64,000 nt of DNA, from positions 24,023,931 through 24,087,930 of the forward strand of contig NC_059372.1 in the NCBI RefSeq assembly GCF_019703515.2. The letters run 5' to 3'. The translations under genes were made by a program, and so were the position numbers. This document shows, one piece after another, positions 11,862 to 36,372 of the stretch (position 1 is the stretch's first letter; every line of letters starts with the position of its first letter). The notes below the pieces were generated by a model. That model had not been told where the DNA came from. It saw only the letters and a program-made list of their open reading frames with translations, and ran no database searches. Origin of the DNA: Myxocyprinus asiaticus. Its lineage: Eukaryota; Chordata; Actinopteri; Cypriniformes; Catostomidae.

Positions 11862-12671
11862 CACTGTAAAAAATGTCCGTAATTTTAACAGTACAAGACT
11901 GTAAAAATTCTACAGTAAAAAAAAAAAACGTTAATTGGTAAACAATTTAAGGCAGTTACCTTAAAATATACGGTAAAAAATTATAATATATTTAAAAATA
12001 CAATACATCTAATTTTACATGTAAAAAGTATGATTTTACTGTATAATTAATGGTAAAAATGTATATTATGTTTAACAAGAGAGTACATGTACTTTTTACG
12101 GTAAATTATTGTTAAAATTACGGTAAATAAAAAACTGTAATCTGCGTTCCCAGAATTCCCTGAGTTGCCCATCACATTGCATTATATTTTATGGGAATAG
12201 TTATGTTTCTTCTTATTTTTAATATCAGTTACATACATTGGGGTGTTCTGTTTTATATTTGATGTAGTTTATTTAATGTTTCTTGCATTATTTTAATTTC
12301 ACATGTGTTACCCTGATGGTGTATAGTGTTTGTGTGAGTGACACTGAGCACTGTCTCTACATGTTTATTGGTCATTACTCTTGGAAAGGCCACTATTGAT
12401 GAACTTCATGTCATCATGTGCCTTTCTGTAAATACTACGGTGAGTAACAATACCTTATAAAGTGAAAAGCAGATTTTAACAGTTTCAGAAGCTTTAAGTA
12501 TTAAGTTTATATAATTTAATAATATAAAAGGTAATGTACCGTATAATATACAGGCATCAAAATTACATCCCATAAAACCTGAAGCATGGTTACCTTATTT
12601 TTTACAGTGAATTTCTGGCAACCACAGCTGCCAGTTTTTTAGCGTAAATTTAACAGGATTTTTTTACAGTG
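11862..12671. mobile_element. MITE with 'cactgtaaaaaat' ends
   Basis: Inverted ends 'cactgtaaaaaat' and 'ttttttacagtg' enclose 810 bp that code for nothing recognisable. TA flanks both sides (11860-11861 and 12672-12673). Many copies of 'taaaa(t/a)t(t/a)acggtaaa'-type motifs occur inside. A TA-specific superfamily is inferred. Confidence 0.6.
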
Positions 12672-13055
12672 TATGATGTGCGTTCATCATTCCAGAGCTC
12701 ACAGTATTTCACCTTACTTTCACTAACTGCAGTGTAGTCAAAGCTAATTGTTATTAATTAACCAAAATTGTTGCTGGTAACTCTTGTTAGTGTGTATATT
12801 TTCACAGATTTTCAATTATGTGGTTTTTAAAAAAAAAAAAAAAAAATCAAGTAAAAAATGTGTATTGGCTAATATTGTTGCCTTTTCATTTTGTTGCTTG
12901 TAGACCCATTAATTGTTTGTTGAAAAAACTTCTCAGGTTTCTATAAACAGCGAAAGCTTTATTTGACATTCTTCGCATTGTAAATGATTTATTCTGCACT
13001 GTTAAAATTGTGGTTTAATCATCTAAAGAAATATTCTGGGTTCAATACAGGTTAT

Positions 13056-16000
13056 CCCTCCGGTCAAAATTACTTGTGTCCCTTCTGACCAATCTTTTTA
13101 TAAAAAGTATTAGGATTAAACATATGATATTTATATGTTTATTTTTATATTTATAATGACATGTCCGGTTTGCATATGAAAATATTTTTTTATACCAGCA
13201 AAATCACAGTTGTGTTAACAAACAATACTTTGTGCTGTTTGAAGTCTCAGTTTGTGTCATTAAGTAATATATTTGTATATATTGGAAAATTATCTCATTT
13301 ATTATGTTTGAGGTCAATCTGACCCCAGTCAAAACAAACAGGTTTTTACATATTTATTTGCCAAAAAAAACAAAAAAACACCACAGATCCTCAACAAGAA
13401 ACATTCAGCAATAAACCACTGATACTAATGTTCATTGATACCCAATGTTCAGTCCCCCTCTCTGTTATTGTGCACATAATGTACAGATCATTTGTAAATG
13501 TAAGTTTATTGCATCTGTGAAAGCAATGCCTTTTGATTCATGGTTGTAAAATAAGTGTTTATTAGTGTAGGCCTACTGTGTTTATAAACATATTATTATG
13601 CTGTTTTCACATAACCAATTTTCTTCCTTCATATTAGGAAAAACTATAATAAAAATAATAAAACTGAGTTATATTTTCAAATTAGCTAATTTTACATTCA
13701 CTGAATTTATTTACTGATAAATACAATTGAAAACCTCTCCCTTTCCAATCAACATGTTCATACTGGAAGTCAACATGTTGCTCCCAAATATTCCATACCT
13801 CATTCTGCCAAGTTACTGGCAAGAACCATCCTCCATCAAACAATCTTTGCATCAGTTCAAATGTGTATACCTTTTTCTGTGGCACCATTGATTGTGTTTT
13901 GCATGCCAAACACAAATTCAGAATAGTCCCTTGCACAAAGTTTACAATGTACAGACCATTTTTGTAAAATTATGTTTATTGGATCTAAAAGTGATGCCTT
14001 TTCATTCATGGTTGTAAGAAAAATTTAGTAATGTGTTTATAAATAATTATTATGTTCTTCCTTTATTTTAGGGAAATAAAAAATTGTTGATATAAAGCAT
14101 TCACGATTATTCAAAAAGAGGTTTTCGGGACCAAAATTTTATAAAAACTCTCTAATAGAGAAAAACTTAGGGCATAAAGGTTATGGGATACTTTTGTAAT
14201 AAGTTGACAATATCATGGGAGAGAGTCAGCAAGAAATGGTAAAACAGTAGAGAAAAATAAAGCTGTATGTTTTTCCAGGTTGCCTACAATAAAATAGGTT
14301 GTGGTCAAAATGACCCCAAACATGCAGTGGCGTATCCAGGACATTTTTACTGGGGTGGCCAAGATGGGGCACAGACCTAGTGTGGGGTGGCGATACCGGG
14401 AGAACCTTTATGAATGGCACATGATCAAAATGTGTAAATATCGCATTGCTTTGCTTCAACATCTACACATGTAGAATAAATGAATTCTTAAACTCATGTT
14501 AGCATTCACTGAATTGTTTGTATTCAATATCAGACTGTTGTTTTGACATTTGACAGTTTTCTGTTCCAGTTCTATTTCAACCTATTACAGTTTCTGGGAA
14601 TCTCTGGTTATTTTAACATAACATCTATTTTTAAATCAGTAATTGTTTAGGAAAAGTCAGTTCCACATTTTTAAGAGCTATTCTCATTGTAGAGAATTAA
14701 TCTGCGTATAACATCAGGTATAGTGTATAATCATATAAAGATACAAGTACAGGTGATAACTGATTGAGGCGCAATTCAATCAATCATTCAATCAATTATT
14801 CATTCATTTATTAGCATAACTGCACTGTCAAGCAGAAATATTGTTAAATTGGGTACAAATCAGTGTGTGAAATTGGCTACGAGGGCTTATAGGTGTCTGT
14901 CTGGAAACCCCAAAATTGCAGATTGAGCTCTGAATACAGTAAAAAACAAAACTCTATTTACAGTGTCTACTCAGGTTTATTTCCCACATGTTCTTATAGC
15001 TTCAATTACTTTGAATATTACCAAATAAAATAGTCAAATCATTTGTGGCATTTAAGTGCAATTTGCCCTGCCTCTGCATATTTAAAATGTCAAATAAGGT
15101 ATAAAAACTTTGAAGATTTTATTGGTCTGACTGACCAATAATACACATAAAGAGCTCATAAATAACTCATGTAAAGATTTAAAGTACAGTCACAGCACAA
15201 ACACACAGGTTAGCCATATATATAACTTCAGCTATTGAACATATACATCTGTAAAACGCTTTACACACCTCCGTCATTAAATCAGAAAACATGGCATTTC
15301 ATATTTCATGTCAATATAAAGATAACATGCTGAATGTGGTGTAGGGTCTAGCTTACTCTTTAACCTAGCTATTGTAACAATGAAAAAATGTTTTCACATT
15401 CACATGGAAATTCGGGATAAATTAAACGTTAGATTAGATGAACATACCTCTCAGATAACAGCTTTCTTTTTGACCACAAATCAACGTTGTCAACTCATTG
15501 GAAGTTGGAGGTAGACGCTAGCTCGTGTCAGCTTCGTGCTTCTGACCGACCATTATACTCCAGACCTGGTGCCCGCTGCCCGCGACCTGCGGCACCTGCC
15601 TGGCCACCCGCGGCCTGCCCCTCCCCCCACTGATCAAAGATCAGCTCACACAGCTTCAGTCCCACCACTGCTATAATGGTCAGAAATATAAAACTGACCC
15701 TGGGTCAGTGTGGCTCTAAATCAACAAATGACCTGAGACGTCATCTTTGATTGACAGGTGTTTCTATTGGTTCTTCGTTCTTGTGTTGATGAACATGATG
15801 AACTACCAATCAGTTCTGGGGTGGCCACAGGGTGGCCAATGAGATTTCAGGGGTGGTCCAGGCCACCACAGGCCACCCCCTAAAATCACCACTGCAAACA
15901 TGTGGTCAAAGTGTGTACAGGCATTTTGAAAACTCTTAAATATGTGAAGTACATATTTATGTATTCTTCTATGAAATTTAGGAAAAGTCAGAAAGATTCA

Positions 16001-16082
16001 AGTTTTTCTAAAAAGTTTAGCATATTTTTAAGAGATGGCAAAATGCTGTGGGGTCAATTTGACCCCAAATATAACAAGAGGG
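13056..16082. mobile_element. piggyBac-like non-autonomous element with a nested hAT
   Basis: Begins CCCTC and ends GAGGG. The right flank is TTAA (16083-16086) and the left flank TTAT (13052-13055), one change from TTAA. Subterminal G-G-T-C-A-A-x-x-T-G-A-C-C palindromes occur near both ends. Removing the hAT insertion (14325-15894) leaves about 1.46 kb. A roughly 150-bp segment is repeated directly inside it (about 13480-13640 and 13940-14080). No transposase was recognised. Confidence 0.6.
14325..15894. mobile_element. hAT element (1.57 kb) with perfect 8-bp target duplication
   Basis: Ends CAGTGGCG and its inverted counterpart CACCACTG. The 8-bp duplication 'caaacatg' flanks both sides (14317-14324 and 15895-15902). 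Runs of 'ggtggcc' near both ends extend the inverted repeat. No intact transposase, so non-autonomous. Confidence 0.8.
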
Positions 16083-16669
16083 TTAAGCTCAATGCACAGC
16101 ATTTGTGGCATAATTTTGATTATCACATTTTTCAACTAGTCCATCCTTTTCTTTAGGCTACAGTGAGACACTTACAATGGAAGTGAATGGGGCCAATTTT
16201 TGAGGGTTTAAAGGCAGAAATGTGAAGCTTATAAATTTATAAAAGCACTTACATTAATTCTTCTGTTAAAACTTGTGTATTATTTGAGCTGTAAAGTTGT
16301 TTAATGATCATTCTTACAGTCATTTGAGGTTTTTAGGGTTTCTTGACATTATACCATCAGGGCAATGAAGTTGTAAAATTGGCTATAACTTTACACAGAA
16401 AAGGTTAGTAAGTAATATTATCACACTAAAATCATGTTAACATGCATATTGTTTATGTCTTGTGGCTATACTTTTGAAACAGTCAGTATTTTAACGTTTA
16501 CGGATTGGCCCCATTTACTTCCGTTGAAAGTGCCTCACTGTAACCCAGGTTATTGCTATTTTAAAGAAAAGGAGGGACGAGTCAAAATTTAATTTTGTGG
16601 TAATCAACATTGTGCCACAAATGTTGTCGATTGAGCTTGACTTGTATTGAACTCAAAATATTCCTTTAA

Positions 16670-17816
16670 ATGGTCTTTTGTTAACTAATGAGTTAACTCC
16701 TTTGTTTGGTGAGGGCAGTAATCTTAAATACAGGGGAGAGGAGCACTTGTCCAAACTATTGTTGATGAAACAGATACATGTTAATTCAGCAGTATTTTTC
16801 ATAGCATAATGTAACACAGAAGCAGGACTGTAATTAGCCTACCAAAGATATTAAGGGAGGAGCATCGCCCAAAATTCAGATTAGTGGTCTACCAATACTG
16901 ATTTTTCAATAACTGTTTGTTCAAATGTTACAACACCTAGTATTGAATATTTGGTTATATCCTTGCACAAAAGAGACTCCCAAGGCAGCAGAGAAAGGAG
17001 GTGACATAATGGCTAAGATTCTGCATTACACTAAAACAACGCTAGAGGGAAGTGTGGGACAACAATCAGTGGTTGAACCAAGGGTAAAAGAACTATACAT
17101 TGAAGACACCTTTTTTTCCTTTCTCAGAACATTTGTATAAAACATATACACTGAAAGAGTGGAAACACCTCAGGACAAAATTAATCGTCCGTGGAAACAG
17201 AAGATGGCAATTCTGAGCACGCCTTCACAAATCTATGGGCTGTTCACTCAGTTGAATACTGACTAGACAGACATTAACCAATATAACCACAGGGTTGCAT
17301 AAGCGAGAGCAGCAGTCTTGGTTCCCCCAAGTTGTTTTCTTTTCTTACTACCGTCACCTCCTGCTTGCTCACTGAGGATATGGACTAAAAACCTTTAAAA
17401 GCTGCTTAGTGAATTAGACCTCTCCAGCATCGTAAGGGACTATGCTAAAATGGATTTTAGAATTAGAAACAGTCCAATACAATATTAAATGAAATGAAGT
17501 TGGCAACCAGTATAAAGAAATAGAAAGTACTTTATTTTCAAAAGTTTCAGGTGAATTCATGAATAGATGTCATTCAATAAGAACAATTAGGGAATGTTCC
17601 TAAGAGTTTAGGATAGATGGCACTGTAACTTGGTAACCTGTACTTATATCCGGTTTTCTTTTATAGCTAGCTCAGCAGGCCATTTCATTTCATTGGGTGA
17701 AAGACCTCAATGGTTACTTGATTGCTTGACATTTAGGAAATGCTGTCTGTACAAAATGATGTCAAGGACACTATATGCAAGTATAGTCCATATAGTACAG
17801 TATAGTTAACCTGATC
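16670..17816. other. Intergenic, no recognised feature
   Basis: Only short unrelated open frames. Nothing repeated elsewhere in the window was noticed. Confidence 0.45.
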
Positions 17817-18209
17817 TTAAAGGTGCACTCAGTAATTGTTCTTTTTTATGTTGTCTTGGACTCACAATGCATGGATGCAGTATCATTCAAAATCAATAGT
17901 TTGCAGTTACCAATGCCATTGTAGAAATACACTGTTCAGAGTCAGGCCTGATTAATTTAATCCATGAGTGAAAGTGTCCAATAACAGGGCAGTAACTGAG
18001 ACTAAGCGAGTAGTTTTGTGATCTCAACACCGCAGCCCTCATGAAGGGACCCTCTCCTTGTAGAATAAAACAGCTTGTATAAGGCTACTGATATGACTGG
18101 AGTCCTCATCCCATGTGAGTGGTCATGATTTTAAACATATGTTTCAAAATTACTATTTATTTCTTTAGGAGTTTTAAATGAGGACAAAAATTACTGAGCG
18201 CCCTTTTAA
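17817..18209. mobile_element. Short MITE with 'ttaaaggtgcactcagtaa' ends
   Basis: The left end 'ttaaaggtgcactcagtaat' is mirrored by 'attactgagcgcccttttaa' at the right. No coding content. A similar right end ('attactgagtgcagcttta') occurs near 58457-58476 inside the slc2a5 gene. Confidence 0.55.
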
Positions 18210-18400
18210 GCAGCTTCCTCAAGGTTATGGGTGTGTGTGTGTGTGTGAACAACACAAATGTGTGAACATCTTTCCTGACTCCACATATGACTCATGTGAT
18301 ATATTTCATGCTTTCTACATTCATATGAAAGTTTTGTGTGGGTAATAGACTTACAGACTGAAATTGCACATGTTGTCAGCCACTGACTGTGTCTTGTGAG

Positions 18401-19621
18401 CAGGGCATGCCCAAGCATTTTGGGGGCCCTAACCAGATTTTCAAAATGGGGCCCCCCTACCTACAAGTACACCTGTCCAAACACACCCAACATCAATAAC
18501 TAAGCAATTTTAAAATTGTGCAAAAAAAAAAAAGTATATTTATTCAAAAGCATAAATCTTAAAAATGCAAAACTATCAACTGTAGTTTATCAGCAAAGGT
18601 GTATCTACTTCAGAAGTACAAAAAAGAAAGAACATCATTTTTTTTAACAAACACATATCACATGCACAAATTAATAAATATATTTAATAAAATTATGTGG
18701 AAATGAATAAGAAAGAATTAAATTACCAAATAAAGGTATGGTAAGCTACAGTGGATGATATTTACACTTACTGTAAATAGTGGCATATGCTATTTGCACC
18801 CTGGTGTATAATAAAACAGTTTATAATCTAACAGCATCAGTGTATGTAGTGTAAGTATTGTGACAGAACTTAACTACATCACTGGCAGTGGGAAGAAACA
18901 TACCTAATGTGTCAGATAATGGTACCTTGTCACTGCTGTCTTTAAATGCTAAGCGAGGCTTTAGAGCGGTCAGGGTCCAGGAAACAGGTAACCGAGTCGT
19001 TGCCATGACCCTCGCTTTCCGCCGGCCTGTGAGATGCCGAGCTTCTTGAAAAAGCCGCCAACCATGCTTTCCAGACCGGGAAAGGCATGTGTGCACCCGT
19101 CACCCCTTCTTTGCACTGCCCAACCTTTAGTGAGCACCCCGATCAAGATGAGAACACTGCACTTACTTTCACTAATATGACACTCCCCCTTAGACACTTT
19201 ATTAACAAATTTTGTGTCAGTAATTATTTAAAATAAATGACTTTCCATTGGCGTACAGCCATTGTCTGTCTTCGCTTACATGGATTAATAAAAGGGAGAA
19301 TAGTGAAACTTGCAAAAGGCAGACTTGAACCCAGATCACCTACGCAACAAACCAACTGTCTCACTAATGTTGACACATCAGATCTTAGGCTGAGCAAGGA
19401 CAATTTCACATACTTATCTTTTCTTCAAAGTATGCAATATTTGTAATAATTGTGACAGGTTCCATTGGACTATCGGTGTGTAAATAGCTGGGCTGTGTGC
19501 CCAGTGCAATTTACACTTATTGCATTATTTGGCTATACTGAACCCATGGTAGGGGGGCCCCTGGTGGCCTTGAGGGCCCTTTACAGCCGCATATGTCACT
19601 TAATAGACAGGGCCAGCACTG
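18401..19621. mobile_element. hAT element (1.22 kb)
   Basis: 8-bp duplications 'cttgtgag' at 18393-18400 and 19622-19629 enclose an element beginning CAGGGCATGCCC and ending GGGCCAGCACTG. Inverted 'gggggcccct'-type blocks lie just inside each end. A 75- and a 91-codon minus-strand frame inside are not recognisable as transposase. Confidence 0.7.
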
Positions 19622-19740
19622 CTTGTGAGACACAGTTTTATTCCTGCAGGGGGTGCTTGACGCCCTGAAAACCAAATCTTCCATGCATCCGCATTGAAAT
19701 TTCAGAATGTTTTATATCCCTTTGGAGACATTTGACAGTG

Positions 19741-20162
19741 TTTTTTTTTTTCACTCAATTTGGAATGCCCAATTCCCAGTGTGTTTTTAAGTCCTTGTGG
19801 TCGCATAGTGATTCACCTCAATCCGGGTGGTGGAGGATGAATCCTAGTTGCCTCTGTCTGAGACCATCAACCCATGCATCTTATCACGTGGCTAGTTAAG
19901 CGCATTGCCACGGAGACTTAGCACGTGTGGAGGCTTCACGCCACCCACCGCCGCTCAACTCACCACGCGCCCCACCGAGTATGAACCACATTATAGCGAC
20001 CACGAGGTGGTTACCCCATGTGACTCTACCCTGCCTAGCAACCGGGCCAATTTGGTTGCTTAGGAGGCCTAACTGGAGTCATTCAGCACACCCTGGATTC
20101 GAACTAGCGAACTCCAGGGGTGGTAGCCAGCTTCTTTTACCACTGAGCTACCCAGGCCCCCC
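19741..20162 (-). mobile_element. tRNA-derived SINE, full length
   Basis: Read on the minus strand, the head (20162 downwards) is tRNA-like, with an A box around GTAGCTCAGTGGTAAAAG and a B box around GTTCGAATCC. A unique body follows and the element ends in a poly(A) tail (plus-strand T run 19741-19751). The body matches the second copy at 29521-29829. RNA polymerase III transcription is inferred from the two boxes. Confidence 0.75.
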
Positions 20163-21503
20163 CTCGATAGTTATTTTTAATAAAAACTGATAATTGCAAG
20201 GATTAATACCTGTGAATGGAAATCCACCTCAGCATTATCTATAAAAGCATTTTTAAAAATCCTCATCCAGTAATAATAAACAACTTTTATTGGCCCATCC
20301 TGGCCACGTGACATCGTCGTCTATGCCCAATTTTTTTTGCCGATACCAATTCATACATGGAGGGGGGACTTCAGTTTTTTGTCTGATAATGACTCACAGT
20401 AACGTATCTCATACTTAAAATGTAATTGTTGATAAAAAAATTAACAAGGACAGATGGATAACTGGGGAGGGACAAATCACCAACTTCGCAGCACTGCCCA
20501 ATTCTGCCCAAGTGCCCAAACTCTCTATATTAATGGAAAGAGCTTCTCAGCTAAATTGTACTATGTTTTTCTACACTTTTTGACCAATCAATTTTAAAAT
20601 AATTTTGATTCAGATCGATTCATAAATTAATCGTTTAAATCAATTTGTGAACTGGTTCGACCAATTTATCAAAAAGAATGGATTTAAAGAATGATACGCT
20701 GACAAATCAGACATTTTGCTTTATAAGTTTTACTGTACACAAGCTCTACACAAGGGCTATACCTAGCTGACTAGATAATGTAAAAGAGAGCTTAACAAGA
20801 GAAATGCAAATTCATTATAGAAATAACTTCATGACTTTTCAGGCCCTGGGAAATGTTAAAATTCCATGATATTTCCACGTTTTCCGTGATTGTGGGGCCC
20901 CTTTATTACACAGCTTTTGATTTAATTAGTAAACAAATTATACTGTTTTGTATGAATTGATCCTGTAAATGTATTTTTCTCATGTTTAGTGTCATAATAA
21001 TTAAGAAAGACAATTAAGAAGACAGCAAATTAAATTCTGTATGTAAATCTTAGATAATATGCAAAATAACATTCACACACACTCTTCCATTTAATAAGGA
21101 TAATTTAATCATTGTTATGCCACGCATATAGAACTAACACTTCTCAAAAGCAATACAATGCATGTACTCAGTGCTGGACACTGCAGCACAGTGAACAACT
21201 TAGCTCTTTGCTAAAATACTCAGTGGAGCACCAGAATCACTACAACTCACAAGAAGCTAAACAAAGACCTCTCACACAACACAGAGACAATTAACGATTG
21301 ATTATATTTGGATACCAAAGCACAGATAGGGGTGGGAGGGCTGTCATGGCGAGCAGTGTTCCATGTCGTAGACTACTGAGCTGGACCTTTGAATTCACTG
21401 CTTTTCAAACTTGTCTCCATTCTACGGGAGCTGACTTTGCATGGCTTTATGTGTGGAACAGTACGCACAGTGAACACACTAAGACCAATGAAAGGTTGCT
21501 GCT
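20163..21503 (-). other. eno1 3' flank, probably including its 3' UTR
   Basis: No coding region. This follows the eno1 stop on the minus strand. A possible AATAAA (plus-strand tttatt around 20895-20902) is far from the stop and is only a candidate. Confidence 0.35.
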
Positions 21504-32730
<11,227 letters not shown>

Positions 32731-32740
32731 GTTGCAGTTT

Positions 32741-34995
32741 CTGAGTAGAAAAGAACAAAAAAAGAACATGATGAGCTGAAAGAGGTTTGAAAACCACTAC
32801 ACAACAATATATGAATATGGAACTGCTTTCTCCACAGCAACGTAATTCACCTCGACACTTGTGTAAATAACAAACATGGCATCAGAGGAACACTTCGCTA
32901 TTATTGTTTGCTACTATTAGTAGAGTTGTTGCTGTTTGTTACCTTCCTTCCTTAAATTTCCACCGCGACCTGCAGCGGAATTGCGCTGCAATTGTGGGGT
33001 TTCCTTCTTACGTAAAACTCTGGGATTTTCCCCAGTGTACTGGCGCATATATGCGAACATGAGGGATCGTCGATATTTTATAATGGTGTGTATAAATTGT
33101 TATAGTTAAAGTGTGTGTGCTTTCCCCACTGTACTCCCAGAAATGTTGAATTCTTTCTGCTGTGTTGACTTGTTGTTAGGCTCCATCCTATAACGGTTTT
33201 TATCCGGTCTGTTCACACACATGAGCCGTACTCAAAAACCTGTAAGAATGCTGCTTTTGCGTTTACATGACTGCATAAGCCATGTTCTACGGATAAATCC
33301 TGGGTGTGTTAAAACATTTCCCTTAATCCTTTAAATGGCGTAAGAAGATCGCATTCTCTTTCAGAACGCTGCTTTCTGCAAAATCCCTGGAATAAACCGT
33401 TTTCTTAAGTGCATGCAAACATGGTCAATGCTTTATTTATGACAGGTTGATAGGTTGGTCTAAGGTGGTTGAAGTGCAATTTTGATAAGGCTTGTTTTTT
33501 TTTTTTTTTTTTGTGTAATTAATTCAAAAACCAACTAATTATGCTTGAGTCACGTACGTGTGCATTTAAAAATCAAGGCCAGAACTAGGTTTTTTTTTTT
33601 TTTTTTAATTACAGGAAATACTGAACAGGGCTTGTACGGATGGTGGTAATGATTGCAAAAAAAGTTGGAAGGCCTTATGGTGATTTCCCTACAAGGAAAT
33701 GACTCAACTACTCCACTCCGAGTCAAAGATGAGAAAGGTACCACACTCTTTTCCCATGTTACATCATCATCATCCTTTCTTTGTGTCATTTAGAGTTTCA
33801 GTTTAAGTAGCCACAAGACCAGTTCAAACAGAGTAATCCACCCCCTTTTTAACAGTTAAAATGAGCAATGAGCACTGGGAGTTGAGAAAACAAACTGGTT
33901 TTATGACTAGCAGATGACTATTTCTCTCTCTCCAGCCAAGAAAGGCTGAGCTTTTCAACTGTCAGCACCTGTTCACCTAAAATGTAGCTGTACTGGACAT
34001 TTGGAAATATGCACTGAGATTCATATTCATCCGGGTCATTGTTCATACTGGTCATTGTCCACCGTCAAATCAAATGCATGAATTAGATGACACTTTAAAA
34101 TAATAATTTTCTCTAAATGTTGTGTAATCAGACAAAGGATTTCTCTTTTCCTTCTGTAGATAGAAAGCAACAAACATCAAAACAATCTCAAAAGCCCATA
34201 TTTTCAATGAGTGACTATGTAGAGACCATTTCCTCAGCACTGAAAATGGTGTGCTTAGAAAACCAGTTAATAAACACACATCCAATTCATTTGGACCAAT
34301 GGAAAATCCTGTAGCCTTAAATGTCTGTGGAAACTTCCCACTGGCCACAAAACAGTGGGCTGGGTTTACTGAGACAGACAGTAACAAACAAACAAATCCC
34401 CAGTCTGGAGTGGGTTAAGTGATGGTAACACAGTAATAATGAAAAATCATTATTGTAACGTCGAATGCATACCACTGATAATTTGTAATGCCCATACAAA
34501 TGGTGTCGCGATAATATAATAAGGTTAAAAATCAAATTTTAGTGAAAACATGCAGCCGCTAGTTACAGGCCTGCACAATATCCGGTGTCAAACCCAGACT
34601 AGCTTTGTACATAAAACCACATGCAGAAAAGCTGAATGGATAACAGTTTCTACCCTAAACATGCTTCTGCGCTTTTAAATGAATGTGCTCTCAAACACGT
34701 AACATGACACCCCTTTAGGTCACCGAAGACAGCTCTCTGCCTTTTTAAAAAGAACTCACATCACCATGACATACAGCGATATAGACGTTGCAGTGTGATA
34801 GAAAGTAGCTATTAACTAAATAAGATTAAGGCGACAGCATCACCTTCAGTATTGCATAACACTGTCGAACATCACGACAGCTGACTTAGCACATTTCTTA
34901 CATGCGACAACTTATTTTCAGGGGTTTTATATGAATGTTTGTCATTGTTCAAACGTTAACACTGTTAAAATGCAAATGTCCTGTGTTGACCTTAC
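32741..34995 (-). other. eno1 intron 1, no other recognised feature
   Basis: Two long T runs (33491-33512, 33591-33606) and short unrelated open frames only. Confidence 0.5.
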
Positions 34996-35100
34996 CTTAT
35001 CAGACCTAGCCAGTACAAGAGTAGTCGAGTCCTGCCCGTGGTGCAGAGCAGAGAAGGCAGAAGGGGCTTTTGCGCACTGTTAAGTGTAGGGCATCAGGAA
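34996..35100 (-). other. eno1: eno1 non-coding exon 1 (5' UTR), approximate 5' end
   Basis: A strong donor (GATAAG|gtaagg, intron from 34995 downwards) follows a GC-richer stretch just below a promoter-like region. It lies about 2.3 kb upstream of exon 2, as in vertebrate ENO1 genes with an untranslated first exon. The 5' limit is a guess. Confidence 0.55.
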
Positions 35101-35215
35101 GCGGTCAGCACGAGAGCGTTTCTCGAGCTGTGATTGGTCAGATGTGCCTCACGCGGCACGCTAATGAGATGGCATAGGAAAGCGCACGTTTTCAACCATC
35201 ACGACCCCGCCTTCG
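35101..35215 (-). promoter_or_regulatory. eno1: eno1 promoter region with CCAAT box and three HIF-type cores
   Basis: On the minus strand, ACGTG (35189-35185) and two GCGTG cores (35161-35157, 35154-35150) lie within 40 bp, followed by a CCAAT box in GACCAATCACAGC (about 35140-35128). No TATA box is seen. RCGTG is the HIF-1 core motif and mammalian ENO1 is a known HIF target, so hypoxia regulation is inferred. Confidence 0.5.
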
Positions 35216-35464
35216 ACAAGGATGCGGAAATTTTAATTCATTCATTAAATGCTTTTATTTATATGCTCTCAAGGCTATATAATAAATGCCTTCGCACTTA
35301 TTGGGTAGTGTAATAGTAGATGTCGTGTTGAAGCCATGATGGACTCAGTAGTTTCACGTTTTATGGTATTTTTTATGGTAGATACTGGTGCAGTGTGGAG
35401 TACGTGCTGAGCATCACCTACTACCAGTGATGCGTCATAGTGAGCTTTCACATCAATAACGGAA

Positions 35465-35495
<31 letters not shown>

Positions 35496-36372
35496 GAACA
35501 CAGGGTTTACATAATGATTTATGAAATGTGGTTCGTTCCATTTACACACTAGTTTTAAATGATATATTAAATGATAGAAATTCTTTATGATGATTATTTA
35601 TAATAATAATGATGGTGCTGGTGATGACTACACTACCACTATCAATTAAAAAGGCAGTACATATGCTTAAACTAAATTAGCTAGTATTTGTTTTAATGAT
35701 TTTATAATTTAATTAATAATTGATGCGTGTTTGTTGGTTTCTTCCAAGTTAATGCATTCATCTTTGTCACTAAAAAACAACTTCTTTTTTAAATGTGTCA
35801 TTTAGTTGAATACTTTGTATCCCATCATCTATAAACATGGGCACAGTGGGAAAGCATTTTGATTTGCCATTGACACTCGGATATCTTATAGAATACATAC
35901 TTCTCAATGTCATATCCTCATCTCAAAAAGCAATCCATGGACCAAGTGATGCTGTGCAATTTCTAGCCTCGACAATGGCTGTATCTGTCAGTGAATGACC
36001 TTGAGCAAGATTACTGTTGCGCCATCTTCTGGCTGCTCATAGGGCGGCATTATAACGATTAAACTTCAACAAGTCCTCCGAGGTGCAGTGTAATTGGGAG
36101 ACTTTGCATAAATTGTCCTGATTATCAACTACAGCATTATAATACTATATCTGAAAGACTCATGTTTATTTGAATTGTATACAGAAAATGTAAAATGTTA
36201 GAGATATGGTGAGCTTTTGTGACAAAAGTTGTCTCAAGGAATTTTGGACATTGTCTTGAGGAGTCTCGTTCGATGGCTATATACTTTGATTGACAATACA
36301 TTGACATAAGTATTCAGACCCTTAACCAATTGTCTTCTTGTCCAATTGTCTAAATATATACATAAATTTGGT
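35216..36372. other. Intergenic upstream of eno1, no recognised feature
   Basis: Contains a T run of about 28 bp (35468-35495) and otherwise AT-rich unique-looking sequence. Confidence 0.45.

Larger units (their letters stand above)
13023..16669. repeat. Palindromic MITE (family R1), interrupted by a piggyBac-like element
   Basis: The left part (13023-13055) and the right part (16083-16669) together match the uninterrupted copy at 63018-63675. Ends are inverted: 'taaagaaatattctgggt' at the left, 'caaaatattccttta' at the right. The interruption falls exactly at a TTAA inside the family sequence (the other copy reads on through this point). Confidence 0.7.

Noticed and set aside
13682..13936. 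84-codon minus-strand frame inside the piggyBac-like element
   Set aside because: No transposase motif (no D-D-D pattern or Cys-rich tail) and no similarity recognised.
18821..19197. Overlapping minus-strand frames (91 and 75 codons) in a hAT element
   Set aside because: They do not resemble hAT transposase, and overlapping frames of this size occur by chance.
20300..20900. Possible further DNA transposon around 'ggggccccttt' motifs
   Set aside because: No inverted ends or target duplication could be identified.
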